The notes beneath the pieces were generated by a model that was not told where the DNA came from, did no database searches, and worked only from the letters and a program-made list of their open reading frames with translations. From Hysterangium stoloniferum (taxonomy: Eukaryota; Basidiomycota; Agaricomycetes; Hysterangiales; Hysterangiaceae), in the NCBI GenBank assembly GCA_015178975.1, contig WHVD01000090.1, forward strand, positions 1-64,000: a stretch of 64,000 bases of DNA, read 5' to 3'. Below, in pieces: positions 1 to 9,978 of the stretch. Position 1 is the stretch's first letter; every line of letters begins with the position of its first letter. The translations under genes were made by a program, and so were the position numbers.

Positions 1-840
1 TATTACAGTACATCCAGAACGAAATCTCGCCTCTGTTCGTGCTCAAGAGTTCACCACGGACCTCCACGAGCTCCACGAGGACCTCCGGACTGCAATATTG
101 TCCGCCCAAGAGCAATACCAACATTCAGCGGACAAACACCGGATCCCGCCACCAAACTTCAAGATTGGCGACCGTGTTTATGTCAAAGCTCAATTCTTCC
201 GGACTACCCGTCCATCAAAGAAGCTTGCTGAAAAATATTTAGGTCCCTTTGAAATTATCGCACAAGTAGGTTCAGTTTCTTGGACTCTACGGCTTCCGGA
301 TAGCATGCGCGCGGTACACCCGGTATTTCATGTCTCTATGCTAGAACCTTGTTTACTGCTAACACTATCCCGGATCGCATGCAATCTCCGCCTCCTCCTG
401 TCGTCATTGACGGAGAACCCGAGTTTGAAATCTCTCAGATTTTAGATTCAAAAATTGACAAGCATCGACGCACTTGTAAACTGCTTTACTTGGTCAAGTG
501 GGCGGGTTTACGAGGGCACCGATGAAGAAACCTCATGGATTTTGGCCACGGAACTCGGTAATGCCACGGAAATTGTTACTGACTTTCATACAGCTTACCC
601 ACTCAAACCTGGACCATTATCGTCTCTCTGACCACACTCCGCGGACCCCGTGTTACGTTTGGACTCATTTTCACTATTCCCTGTCACCCTATGTCTCTCT
701 TTGCTTTTACAGGTTCTGACATGTCTTGTCAAGTCTTTAAGCGGATTCCCCGCGGACTTTGGCTTTGACTTTTAATTTTTATGTTTTTCTTTCACGCTTT
801 GCTTTTATAATTCAAATTATTTTTATTCTATACTACTTTT

Positions 841-1825
841 TCAGTCTACATTTATGGGACTGTTCTTTTTCCCTGCTTCCTCAGCTATCTCCTCTGGGAG
901 CTCCGCGACCTCCGCGGCAACCCCGTCCTCATCCGATCCGGCATCCTCGGAACTCCCGACTTGCGGCTCTTCAAAGACATAGCCGCCATACTCCGCCAGG
1001 AACTTCCAAAACTCCTCGCGGAGTCCGGACAGCTCCTTTGCCACCACAATTTGGACTTTGTTGCTCTTCCGGAGCAACTCGTTTTGGGCCTCGATGCCCT
1101 CGGCGATCCGTCCAAGGACCTCGTCCAACCCGGACAACCCGTCCGTCCCGCTTATGTCTCGCGCCCCGGATCCCGTGGCCTGCTCGTGCACAAGCGAGCA
1201 CCTCGCCTTGAGGTGCGCGCATTGATAACATCCCGGCCCCCGGCCGGCCTTTCGGTTGCATTCCGTGTTCCGGTCGTTGCAACCGGAACACCGCGGCTCG
1301 TTCCGCGTCGGAAGACGGACTGGCGCCGCCTTCCTTGCCTTCTGTTGAGTTGGTCAGTCTCCGCGGGTATTCCATGGACATGAGGCCTACCTTTTGGGGG
1401 CTCTCTGGCTCCCCCTCGGACTCGGACTCCACCTCTGTCGCTTTGCGCTGAAAATCACAAGTCAGTAAAAAATCGACAAGTGAATTTGGGACTTACTTTT
1501 CCCGCAACAATGGCGGCCCTCTCCGCGGCCAACCAGGCTTTCTCCGCAGCCACCCGGGCGTTCTCCGCGGCCACTCGCGCAGCCTCCTCCGCCTCACGTT
1601 CCCTCTCCTTTGCGGCCTCTTCCTCCGCGGCCAATGCTTCCTGGTACTCCTTGTCCAGGGCCTCCACAGCCTCCCTCGCCTCTCTCTCTGCTGCTTCACG
1701 AAGCTGGCGCTGCTCTTCTCGCCGCGCCAACAATTGGGCCGCCGTCCACGGCGCCCGATACGGAGTGCCCGTGGAGGGCCCTGCTGTCGGCATTGGTTTG
1801 CGTGGTGTTGGTTTTGGTCCCATAG
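841..1825 (-). other. Antisense coding-like region inside gypsy element A
   Basis: Between the chromodomain and the 3' LTR, open frames run on the strand opposite to pol. One begins MGPKPTPRKPMPTAGPST and becomes a long Ala/Glu/Arg-rich coiled coil (EEAAKEREREAEEAARVAAE). Others include a Cys-rich stretch (GCYQC, KARCSLVHEQA) followed by a leucine-patterned helix (NELLRKSNKVQIVVAKELSG). The gaps between frames have intron-like edges. The same region, frames and orientation recur in element B at 46160-47143, so it is a family feature and not chance. The Cys-rich part recalls a small zinc cluster, but I cannot assign a family. Treated as part of the fossil element. Confidence 0.6.
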
Positions 1826-2032
1826 TGACGAAGATGGGGGTAATAAAGAAGAAGAAATTTCTATTTTTCAATTTTTTATATAGGCTCGTCGCGTTTGAAC
1901 CTTACCTTCCAGATCACATGACTCTTTGACACATACGTGTAACCGACATGACTTTTGACACATGCGCGTAGCCGACAAGAACCTTATTTAGGTCTAGAGC
2001 CTCTTTGGGACTTCGGCATAAAGGGAGGATAC

Positions 2033-2852
2033 TGTTACGACCCGGACAAATCCCGCCGGACTCCGGGCACTAACTCGTACGCCCCCACGCGCTACAAGCA
2101 CCAATCGTCTGTTTATAGGATTTCCCGCCCGGACTCCGTTACGACAAGACTCGTTACGTTCGACCTCATTAAGACACATATCAGTCACCGGACTTCCCCC
2201 GGACCCCGTCTCTGTCTATGTCCGTCTTCGTCCCACGCATCAGTCACCGGACCCGCTTAGAATCCCGTCACCGCTCTAATCGAGCCCCGTTCCCGTTTTA
2301 GTCAAATGACCTGTCACGATTTAGGACTCCGCTCCCGCTCTGTTTCCCGTTATGGGTTATGCTTTGTCACGATTCGGACTCCGCTCCGTTCCGTCCCGTT
2401 CCTAACACCAATTTGGTGTTTACTATTCCCGTTTTATGTTTTGCTCGTTTCGTCTCATTATTACTGGATTCGGTATGTCATGCATTCCACGGTCTATATA
2501 AACTGGCAGATGTTGTACATACAATCCAGTCAGAAAATTAGCTTAGATTCCCCCCAGTAATCTAATACATTTTCCTCTCTAAAACCCTACTCTCATCAGA
2601 CCGCTCGCACTAGTCGGAGCCCACGGGCTCCGGCGCATCTATCTCTCTCGACTATCTCGACTCACGACTCTCGACTCACGACCTACGACTCACGACCCAC
2701 GAACCCCCGCCCGGACTCCCCGGGATTCCCGTCCGCCTGTCTGAAATTGGACAACACGATCTAGCGAGGGCGCAGCCTATAAGCTGAAGCCAAGTCCTAC
2801 CGGATATCCCGCGGGTTTCTCCGGAAACCCGGCCTGAGTGTGTATCCTAACA
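2033..2852 (+). repeat. 3' LTR of gypsy element A (820 bp)
   Basis: Starts TGTTACGACC after a purine-rich tract and ends CCTAACA. The same sequence recurs as solo LTRs at 3037-3855, 7133-7953 and 36021-36840 and, more diverged, at both ends of element B. It includes a TATATAAAC box near 2497, consistent with an LTR promoter. Confidence 0.92.
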
Positions 2853-3036
2853 GTTAACTAAGTCAAATACTAAGTTGAGATTAAAACTATCCTGTAACTA
2901 CTTGAAGTTTGGTATATATACAGGTTTCCAGCATCTTGCAATACTAATGAGGAGACAAGGAAAGTATCTAAAGTAGAACAAGACTGTAACTAATTAGGAA
3001 TACAACAGGTATGGGTTTCTAATTGATCTGGGGAGT
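2853..3036. other. Unassigned spacer between two inverted LTRs
   Basis: 184 bp with no open frame or recognised element. It separates the 3' LTR of element A from a solo LTR of the same family in the opposite orientation, and forms the loop of an inverted repeat with ~820-bp arms. Confidence 0.6.
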
Positions 3037-3855
3037 TGTTAGGATACACACTCAGGCCGGGTTTCCGGAGAAACCCGCGGGATATCCGGTAGGACTTGGC
3101 TTCAGCTTATAGGCTGCGCCCTCGCTAGATCGTGTTGTCCAATTTCAGACAGGCGGACGGGAATCCCGGGGAGTCCGGGCGGGGGTTCGTGGGTCGTGAG
3201 TCGTAGGTCGTGAGTCGAGAGTCGTGAATCGAGATAGTCGAGAGAGATAGATGCGCCGGAGCCCGTGGGCTCCGACTAGTGCGAGCGGTCTGATAAGAGT
3301 AGGGTTTTAGAGAGGAAAATGTATTAGATTACTGGGGGGAATCTAAGCTAATTTTCTGACTGGATTGTATGTACAACATCTGCCAGTTTATATAGACCGT
3401 GGAATGCATGACATACCAAATCCAGTAATAATGAGACGAAACGAGCAAAACATAGAACGGGAATAGTAAACACCAAATTGGTGTTAGGAACGGGACGGAA
3501 CGGAGCGGAGTCCGAATCGTGACAAAGCATAACCCATAATGGGAAACGGAGCGGGAGCGGAGTCCTAAATCGTGACAGGTCATTTGACTAAAACGGGAAC
3601 GGGGCTCGATTAGAGCAGTGACGGGATTCTAAGCGGGTCCGGTGACTGATGCGTGGGACGAAGACGGACATAGACAGAGACGGGGTCCGGGGGAAGTCCG
3701 GTGACTGATATGTGTCTTAATGAGGTCGAACGTAACGAGTCTTGACGTAACGGAGTCCGGGCGGGAAATCCTATAAACAGACGATTGGTGCTTGTAGCGC
3801 GTGGGGGCGTACGAGTTAGTGCCCGGAGTCCGGCGGGATTTGTCCGGTCGTAACA
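3037..3855 (-). mobile_element. Solo gypsy LTR with 5-bp target duplication
   Basis: Reverse copy of the A/B family LTR, from TGTTAGGATA to CGTAACA. Flanked by GGAGT at 3032-3036 and 3856-3860, a clean 5-bp target site duplication, so this is a solo LTR left by LTR-LTR recombination. Nearly identical to the LTR at 2033-2852, hence young. Confidence 0.93.
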
Positions 3856-3860
3856 GGAGT

Positions 3861-4866
3861 ACAAAATAGGATGAAAGGCAAGACAGATATATGTCAATAT
3901 GCAGAGTCTTACTAAATGGGACAAAAGAGAATGGCCTAAAAAGGAGATCTGGGTTTCCAATAGATATCCAAGATGAGATATAATGTCAAGGGGTTCAGAA
4001 GTCCTATGGAATTCTGGGTACAGATTGTAACATCCTATCAGAAAGTTGTTCTCTAGGTTTCTTCCACACATATTGGTGTTCATATAACCAATCTTGCTGA
4101 TTTTGATGTCATCAGACCACAATACCCTCTTCCAGTCATCCACTGTCCAGTTTTGGTATTTGAGGGCAAAGCTTAACCTGGCCTTTCTATGTTGAGCCTT
4201 GAGCAGGGGCCTCTTCACCTTGACTACAGCTTTGATACCATACTGTTTCAAGGTCCTCCTACTGTTTGTGGTGAGACATGATGTAGATTGATGGAATTAA
4301 TGTAGTGTGTAGCCTGGACAGCATTATCTAGCTTGCCAGAGGTGATTTTGTTGGATTTCGAGCATCATACAAGCTCAAATTCTTTTGTTCCTTTTCCCCA
4401 TTGTCCTCTTGTCTCACATCCTTGTTGTTTTCCTCATTAGGATTCCATTGTTCCTATTGTATATATATGTAGCTATGTGTGAATAGAGCTCCCCGCACGT
4501 TTGCAAGGGTCCCTGCTATACTCGGGTGAGGTCGAAGTCCATCTCATCTCAACAGATTTGATGCATGATCCTCCTTTAGTCAGTAGGAGAAAGCTTGGAA
4601 GGACAGTCTCCTTTCAGGTTTCTTTGGCCATGTCTATCTCCTGACCAATTCTGCTGATAGTAGACTTGCTAAGATCTGTGATAGAGGCCACCTTCCTATT
4701 GGAGAGTCCATTATGTAGGAGGGAGATGGCTTGTTCTCTTTGAGAGGAGAAATATTTTTCATGATGGGAGTGATAGTTAAATGTGACTTTCATAGTCACA
4801 TATCAATGAGAACATGGAATCTACATATGTCACATGATTATTCCTGGAATTCTCCCATGCCTCTAG
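3861..4866 (-). mobile_element. Decayed Tc1-like DNA transposon, copy 1
   Basis: Reads right to left. The N-terminal helix-turn-helix lies at 4799-4614 (REQAISLLHNGLSNRKVASI, then SKSTISRIGQEID). About 4340-4260 gives the bridge to the second DNA-binding part, and 4251-3900 gives the start of the DDE domain (WTVDDWKRVLWSDDIKIS, the first catalytic Asp being in SDD). The usual GGGS-MVWG and C-terminal parts are not visible, so the copy is truncated or scrambled. It is split by a 206-bp LTR at 4349-4554 and abuts a solo gypsy LTR at 3855. Family known to act by cut-and-paste at TA; the right end falls at CTAGTA near 4868. Confidence 0.75.
4349..4554 (+). mobile_element. Short solo LTR (206 bp) inside the Tc1-like copy
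   Basis: Runs from TGTTGGATTTCG to CTCAACA and is flanked by GATTT at 4344-4348 and 4555-4559. Contains a TATATATATG box near 4462. Size and termini fit a copia-type LTR or a short non-autonomous (TRIM-like) LTR element. The interrupted transposase frame resumes on the other side. Confidence 0.85.
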
Positions 4867-4868
4867 TA

Positions 4869-5074
4869 CAGTGGGTCAAAAAACTGCCCCAATGTTTGTG
4901 CACTTTGGAAAGATTGGTATTGTGTAAAGGAATGACATAAGCAAAGATTCTGAAACTTTTACATGATATACTAGAACATGTTGGCTATCTACCAGACTAG
5001 GAATCATGTGATTCCAATCAAAAATCATTGCTCAATAAATCAAACAAAATAATCACTTATTGGGGCAGTTTTGG
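4869..5074. mobile_element. MITE-like element with AAAACTGCCCCAAT termini
   Basis: Left terminus at 4869 (CAGTGGGTCAAAAAACTGCC) is matched in reverse complement by ATTGGGGCAGTTTTGG at 5059-5074, giving terminal inverted repeats about 205 bp apart with no coding frame between them. It begins at the TA that ends the Tc1-like copy. The right terminus runs straight into the 19-bp minisatellite. Confidence 0.6.
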
Positions 5075-5603
5075 TTACAATGGGAAACAGTGGTTACAAT
5101 GGGAAACAGTGGTTACAATGGGAAACAGTGGTTACAATGGGAAACAGTGGTTACAATGGGAAACAGTGGTTACAATGGAAACAGTGGTTACAATGGGAAA
5201 CAGTGGTTACAATGGGAAACAGTGGTTACAATGGGAAACAGTGGTTACAATGGGAAACAGTGGTTACAATGGGAAACAGTGGTTACAATGGGAAACAGTG
5301 GTTACAATGGGAAACAGTGGTTACAATGGGAAACAGTGGTTACAATGGGAAACAGTGGTTACAATGGGAAACAGTGGTTACAATGGGAAACAGTGGTTAC
5401 AATGGGAAACAGTGGTTACAATGGGAAACAGTGGTTACAATGGGAAACAGTGGTTACAATGGGAAACAGTGGTTACAATGGGAAACAGTGGTTACAATGG
5501 GAAACAGTGGTTACAATGGGAAACAGTGGTTACAATGGGAAACAGTGGTTACAATGGGAAACAGTGGTTACAATGGGAAACAGTGGTTACAATGGGAAAC
5601 AGT
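5073..5603. repeat. 19-bp minisatellite, 28 copies
   Basis: Perfect tandem repeat of GGTTACAATGGGAAACAGT, 28 units in 531 bp; one unit near 5175 lacks a single G. Because 19 is not a multiple of 3 and the unit has no stop in any forward frame, all three forward frames stay open and give the same 19-residue periodic peptide in three phases. This is repeat structure and not a gene. Near-perfect identity shows very recent expansion or homogenisation. Confidence 0.97.
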
Positions 5604-5639
5604 GGTTATAAAAGGAAGCAACAGTTCCAAATGGAAATA

Positions 5640-6191
5640 GTGGTTAAATTGAGTGTCAACTGCAAGTAATTACTGTGGTGACTGAATTTATTTATTCTAA
5701 TTTAATGTATTTTATTTTAATTTACTGTATTTTATTTTGATTTATTGAATTTTATTTGATCTATTTTATTCTATTTTTAATTATTATTATTTCTTGTGGA
5801 TTAACAGTTTTTATTTTATTTTATTTTTATTTATTTGAATTATTGTGATTTTATTGAGATTTTCCCCGAAATACCTCCATTGAAGGGCACTGGAAATACT
5901 TCCATGAGTGACATGGGAAATAGTTCTGTGAGGGCACAGGAAATGCTTCTGTGCAGGCACAGGAAAAATACTTCTGTGAGGGCACAGGAAATGTTTCTAT
6001 GAGGGGTGTGAGGAATACCCATTCAAGGGCTGTGATGTATCAATGATATTATCATAAATTTCCCTTAATTTTCCCAGATTTATTATATTATTTATTTCAT
6101 TTATTCAAGAAAGGCTTAATTCCTTTTAACTTCACATGCCAAGGCCTTTGAACTATGTTCTATTACATAATAAAGGCCTAGAGCAAGGGAA
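5640..6191. other. AT-rich non-coding stretch with a short degenerate tandem repeat
   Basis: T-rich sequence full of TTTATTTTA runs (5690-5850), then about five degenerate copies of a ~25-bp motif resembling GGAAATACTTCTGTGAGGGCACA at 5880-6010. No gene seen. Confidence 0.6.
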
Positions 6192-6502
6192 TGTTAGAGT
6201 TAATAAGCTATTTTATTTATTAAGGGCATTTTATTAATATTTACAGCCTGTGTGGCTGTATATTAATAAAATGTGCATATATGTGCATTTATTCACTGTG
6301 GTCACATGATGTCATTCAAGGGCCATGATGTCATTCAAGGGTCATGAGGTCATAGATTCTTGCCTAGTATGGAAAGTCTAGTATTATTCAGCATAGTTGC
6401 AAAAGTGTATAAAAACCCCCCCAATCTCTTGAATAAAACAACACAATCATCACACAACTCAGTCAACTGAACCAGCTTACTAAGCACAGCTTCTATTCAA
6501 GG
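6192..6502 (+). mobile_element. Possible solo LTR
   Basis: Starts TGTTAGAGTTAATAAG and holds a TATAAAAA box near 6410 followed by AATAAAA, an arrangement typical of an LTR. No target duplication could be identified, so this is a tentative call. It borders the second Tc1-like copy. Confidence 0.35.
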
Positions 6503-8098
6503 CAAGTTAGATGATGCTGTCCAGGCCATATATTGTGCAGAATTCATCCTTCCTTCAATCTCTGCAAGCATTCCCACTCCATTGCAATCCATACAGCCCC
6601 ACACCATGATATTTCCACCTCCATACTTGACTGTAGGTTAGGTTGTTCTATCAGAAAGTGACTCTCCAACTTTTTTCCACATATATTGATGTCTATCTGA
6701 TCCAATATTATTGATATTGGTCTCATCAGACTACGAGACCCTTTTCAAATCATCCACAGTCCAGTTTTGGTATTCGAAGACAAAGCTTAACCTGCCTTTC
6801 TATGTTGAGCCTTGAGCAAGGGCCTTTTTGCTTTGACTACAGAGTTTAAACCATGCTGTTTCAAGGTCCTCCTGACTGTTTTGGATGAGACATAGGATTC
6901 ATTGATGGAATTGATGAAGTGTGTGGCCTGGACAGCATTATCTAGCTTGCCAGAGGTGATTTGATATATGATCCTCCTTTAATTAATAGGGGAAAGCTTG
7001 GAAGGACATCCTCCTTTCAGGTTTTATTTGTCCATGTCCATCTCCTGACCAATTCTACTTATTAGTAGACTTGATAAGATCTATTATAAAGCCCACATTC
7101 CTATTGGAGAGTCCATTTTGGAGGAGAGAGATTGTTAGGATACACACTCAGGCCAGGTTTCCGGAGAAACCCGCGGGATATCCGGTAGGACTTGGCTTCA
7201 GCTTATAGGCTGCGCCCTCGCTAGATCGTGTTGTCCAATTTCAGACAGGCGGACGGGAATCCCGGGGAGTCCGGGCGGGGGTTCGTGGGTCGTGAGTCGT
7301 AGGTCGTGAGTCGAGAGTCGTGAGTCGAGATAGTCGAGAGAGATAGATGCGCCGGAGCCCGTGGGCTCCGACTAGTGCGAGCGGTCTGATGAGAGTAGGG
7401 TTTTAGAGAGGAAAATGTATTAGATTACTGGGGGGGAATCTAAGCTAATTTTCTGACTGGATTGTATGTACAACATCTGCCAGTTTATATAGACCGTGGA
7501 ATGCATGACATACCGAATCCAGTAATAATGAGACGAAACGAGCAAAACATAAAACGGGAATAGTAAACACCAAATTGGTGTTAGGAACGGGACGGAACGG
7601 AGCGGAGTCCGAATCGTGACAAAGCATAACCCATAACGGGAAACGGAGCGGGAGCGGAGTCCTAAATCGTGACAGGTCATTTGACTAAAACGGGAACGGG
7701 GCTCAATTAGAGCGGTGACGGGATTCTAAGCGGGTCCGGTGACTGATGCGTGGGACGAAGACGGACATAGACAGAGACGGGGTCCGGGGGAAGTCCGGTG
7801 ACTGATATGTGTCTTAATGAGGTCGAACGTAACGAGTCTTGACGTAACGGAGTCCGGGCGGGAAATCCTATAAACAGACGATTGGTGCTTGTAGCGCATG
7901 GGGGCGTACGAGTTAGTGCCCGGAGTCCGGCGGGATTTGTCTGGGTCGTAACAGAGATGGCCTATCCTCTTTTGAGAGGAGAAATAGCTTTCATGATGAG
8001 AGTAATAGTTGAGATGTGACAGTCACAGTCACATATCAATTAGAACATTGAATATATATCACATGATGTATTTTGGAAATTTTCCATGCCTCTAGTGG
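6503..8098 (-). mobile_element. Decayed Tc1-like DNA transposon, copy 2 (split by a solo LTR)
   Basis: Relative of copy 1 on the same strand. The segment 6726-6544 reads as the middle of a Tc1 transposase, where GGG..MVWGCM-like residues are recognisable in degenerate form; 6740-7130 holds the more N-terminal part, and 7959-8098 the upstream end, sharing CCATGCCTCTAGT with copy 1. Frames are full of stops. Bases 6504-6530 match, in inverted orientation, the stretch at 6926-6952, showing an internal rearrangement. A solo gypsy LTR occupies 7133-7953. Confidence 0.7.
7133..7953 (-). mobile_element. Solo gypsy LTR with target duplication GAGAT
   Basis: Same LTR family and orientation as 3037-3855, inserted in Tc1-like copy 2. 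Flanked by GAGAT at 7128-7132 and 7954-7958. CpG-rich and almost unchanged, therefore young. Confidence 0.94.
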
Positions 8099-8130
8099 AT
8101 GTTATGATAGAGTAAAATCAGTGAAAAGAG

Positions 8131-8341
8131 CAGGGGACAAAACAGTCCCAATGATTGGGTGTTTTTAAATATTCACTGTGATACCAATTCCTATCCTAAT
8201 TATGTAATCTTGGGATATTTGAGGGTCAGTATGTTCAGGTATATCTGAGAATATTTTCATAAGGTTATGAAATTTATTTGACCAGTAATAAACCATTTAA
8301 TCAGAATTAACAGAACATTGGGACAGTTTTGTCCCCTACTG
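8131..8341. mobile_element. MITE-like element, 211 bp
   Basis: Terminal inverted repeats CAGGGGACAAAACAGTCCCA at 8131 and TGGGACAGTTTTGTCCCC ending near 8338, with no coding frame between. The termini resemble those of the element at 4869, so both probably belong to one small non-autonomous family related to the local Tc1-like elements. Confidence 0.7.
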
Positions 8342-8344
8342 TAT

Positions 8345-8600
8345 ATTGACTATTGAAGTACAATATAGAAGGTAACAAGCTTTAGTTGGCTTTAGTGACA
8401 ATAAGACAACTAAGACAACTAAAGAAAGGGGATTGACCTTGCAGTACAATTCCCTAGTAATGATATATTGACTGTAGAAGTGCAATATAAAAAGTAGAGT
8501 AGTTGCATTAACCTTAGCAGTAGAACTACTGAGAGGCTGAAAGGGAAATGGGGATTGACCTTACAGTATGATTCCCTAGAATGAGTAAATGGAATAATCA
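8345..8600. repeat. Two diverged ~121-bp direct repeats
   Basis: TTGACTATTGAAGTACAATA at 8346 is repeated as TTGACTGTAGAAGTGCAATA near 8468, and GGGGATTGACCTT...ATTCCCTAG recurs at 8427 and 8550. No gene seen. Confidence 0.6.
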
Positions 8601-9856
8601 GTTGAAGGGGAGGAAGGATGATTCGAGTGACACAAGACATTAGCAGAAGTCGACAGCAGTTCTAGCTTTGACTAATCAGTTCAAAGTAAGTAGCTTGTTG
8701 TAGATTCAGGCTGGAAGCTGTTCAAGGATGACTGAGATGATACCCCAGTCTTGACTTACAGGACACTGAAAAGGGTGTCAGGGTGGGGTAAAAGTGTCGG
8801 AGTTTTAACCATAGGTACTAAAGTACATACAGTGTATGCACCAGATACGGGGCGGCCTGTTCAGCGTTTTCCATTATCGAGATGAATTGACTGTAAGGAG
8901 CTGCAGGGTAGAGAGCTAACGTTGGGCACATAGACTCATAAAACAGGACGCGATACATCTCTGCGTCTGATTACACAAGCGGAATATCAATGGAAAAAAG
9001 GGGAAGAAATCAACGCTAACAAAAGATATGCATGTTCAACAAAGATCGCCAGTGAACTCACCGACAACTTAGAATGGAAATTCTGCTATATAAAGGTTGT
9101 TTGTAAAAGGGCCAGAATAACTCCTCATCTTTCCCCTCGGAAAATACAACATAAATGACTATGTATGAAGGCGAGTTGTTCTGTGCAAGTGGTAAAGCTT
9201 TCCACGCCAGTACCACCACTCCTAACAACAAAGAGATCATCATCCGCATATTCCAATGCTTGGGAGCCCGTGTGAAAACCGATCCTGTCAGTTTACTAGT
9301 AAAAACAAAAATCGTTGGCGGTCCAAATGTCTTCTCCTGGCACAAATATCGCAAGTAGAACATGCGTTAAATGCTGTTTTAAGAAGAGGTTAACGTAAAC
9401 GAGCGTCTCCCAAGAAGTACCACGATTCAACGACGGTCTTCGCGAAGGTGGTTTGCCTCGGGCCGATGCCCGTGCCGATAAAGAACATGCGTTACAGACA
9501 GAATTGAGTACGGCTTGAGCCTCTTTTTTTTTGTTTGACCGAAGCTGGCGCAGCAAAGTCTTCTGCAAAAGTACAACCTACAAGGCTACTGGCAAGGGAC
9601 GCTGTTGTTAAAATGAAGAAATGAAAGGGGGATCGGGGCACAGAATAGTGACCCTAGTGGACAAATAGACCACCACTCGGACACAGACACAGACTGGTTA
9701 CCAGAAGTAACCGAACTCAGACGACCGCATACTGGACAGAGTCACAGACATGGATAGGGACTATTATGGATACATGTGGGTACATAATGTTCTGAACCAC
9801 AAATTCCAACAGCTGTCGGTAGAAATAGAAGAGGATAATAGATGCCAAATAACCTT
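8601..9856. other. No recognised gene
   Basis: Scattered short frames on both strands (for example 9058-9363 minus, with a hydrophobic run near its middle) show no family signature. No repeat was identified. This is the flank immediately left of the palindrome. Confidence 0.5.
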
Positions 9857-9978
9857 TCGTCAACGCGCGCCACTCGTTGGCCAGCGCTGATTCTCGTGCA
9901 CGACCTGGTTTTTGGCGTTCATCCAAATGAAGCACATTTCCGTGGTTGCCGTTGGAATCCTCCAACCCTCCTCAGACC

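Larger units (their letters stand above)
1..2852 (+). mobile_element. Ty3/gypsy chromodomain retrotransposon A, 3' part
   Basis: Fossil LTR element entering from the left edge. The first ~350 bases encode the C-terminal tail of a chromovirus integrase (KIGDRVYVKAQ-type and VFHVSMLEP motifs), and about 420-630 encode a chromodomain (YLVKWAG and the following W). A long non-pol stretch with coding potential on the opposite strand follows, then a purine-rich tract and the 3' LTR. Close sequence matches to element B (35579-48200) put it in the same family. The reading frame is broken in a few places; the LTR is CpG-rich and nearly identical to three other copies, so the insertion is young. The 5' half lies outside the window. 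Confidence 0.9.

Noticed and set aside
2306-2560. 84-codon frame found in each young LTR (also 3329, 7420, 36313)
   Set aside because: It lies wholly in the LTR and is kept only because the copies are recent; old LTR copies do not preserve it.
5028-5669. Three overlapping open frames of 183-213 codons
   Set aside because: They are the three phases of one 19-bp tandem repeat and have no non-repeat coding content.
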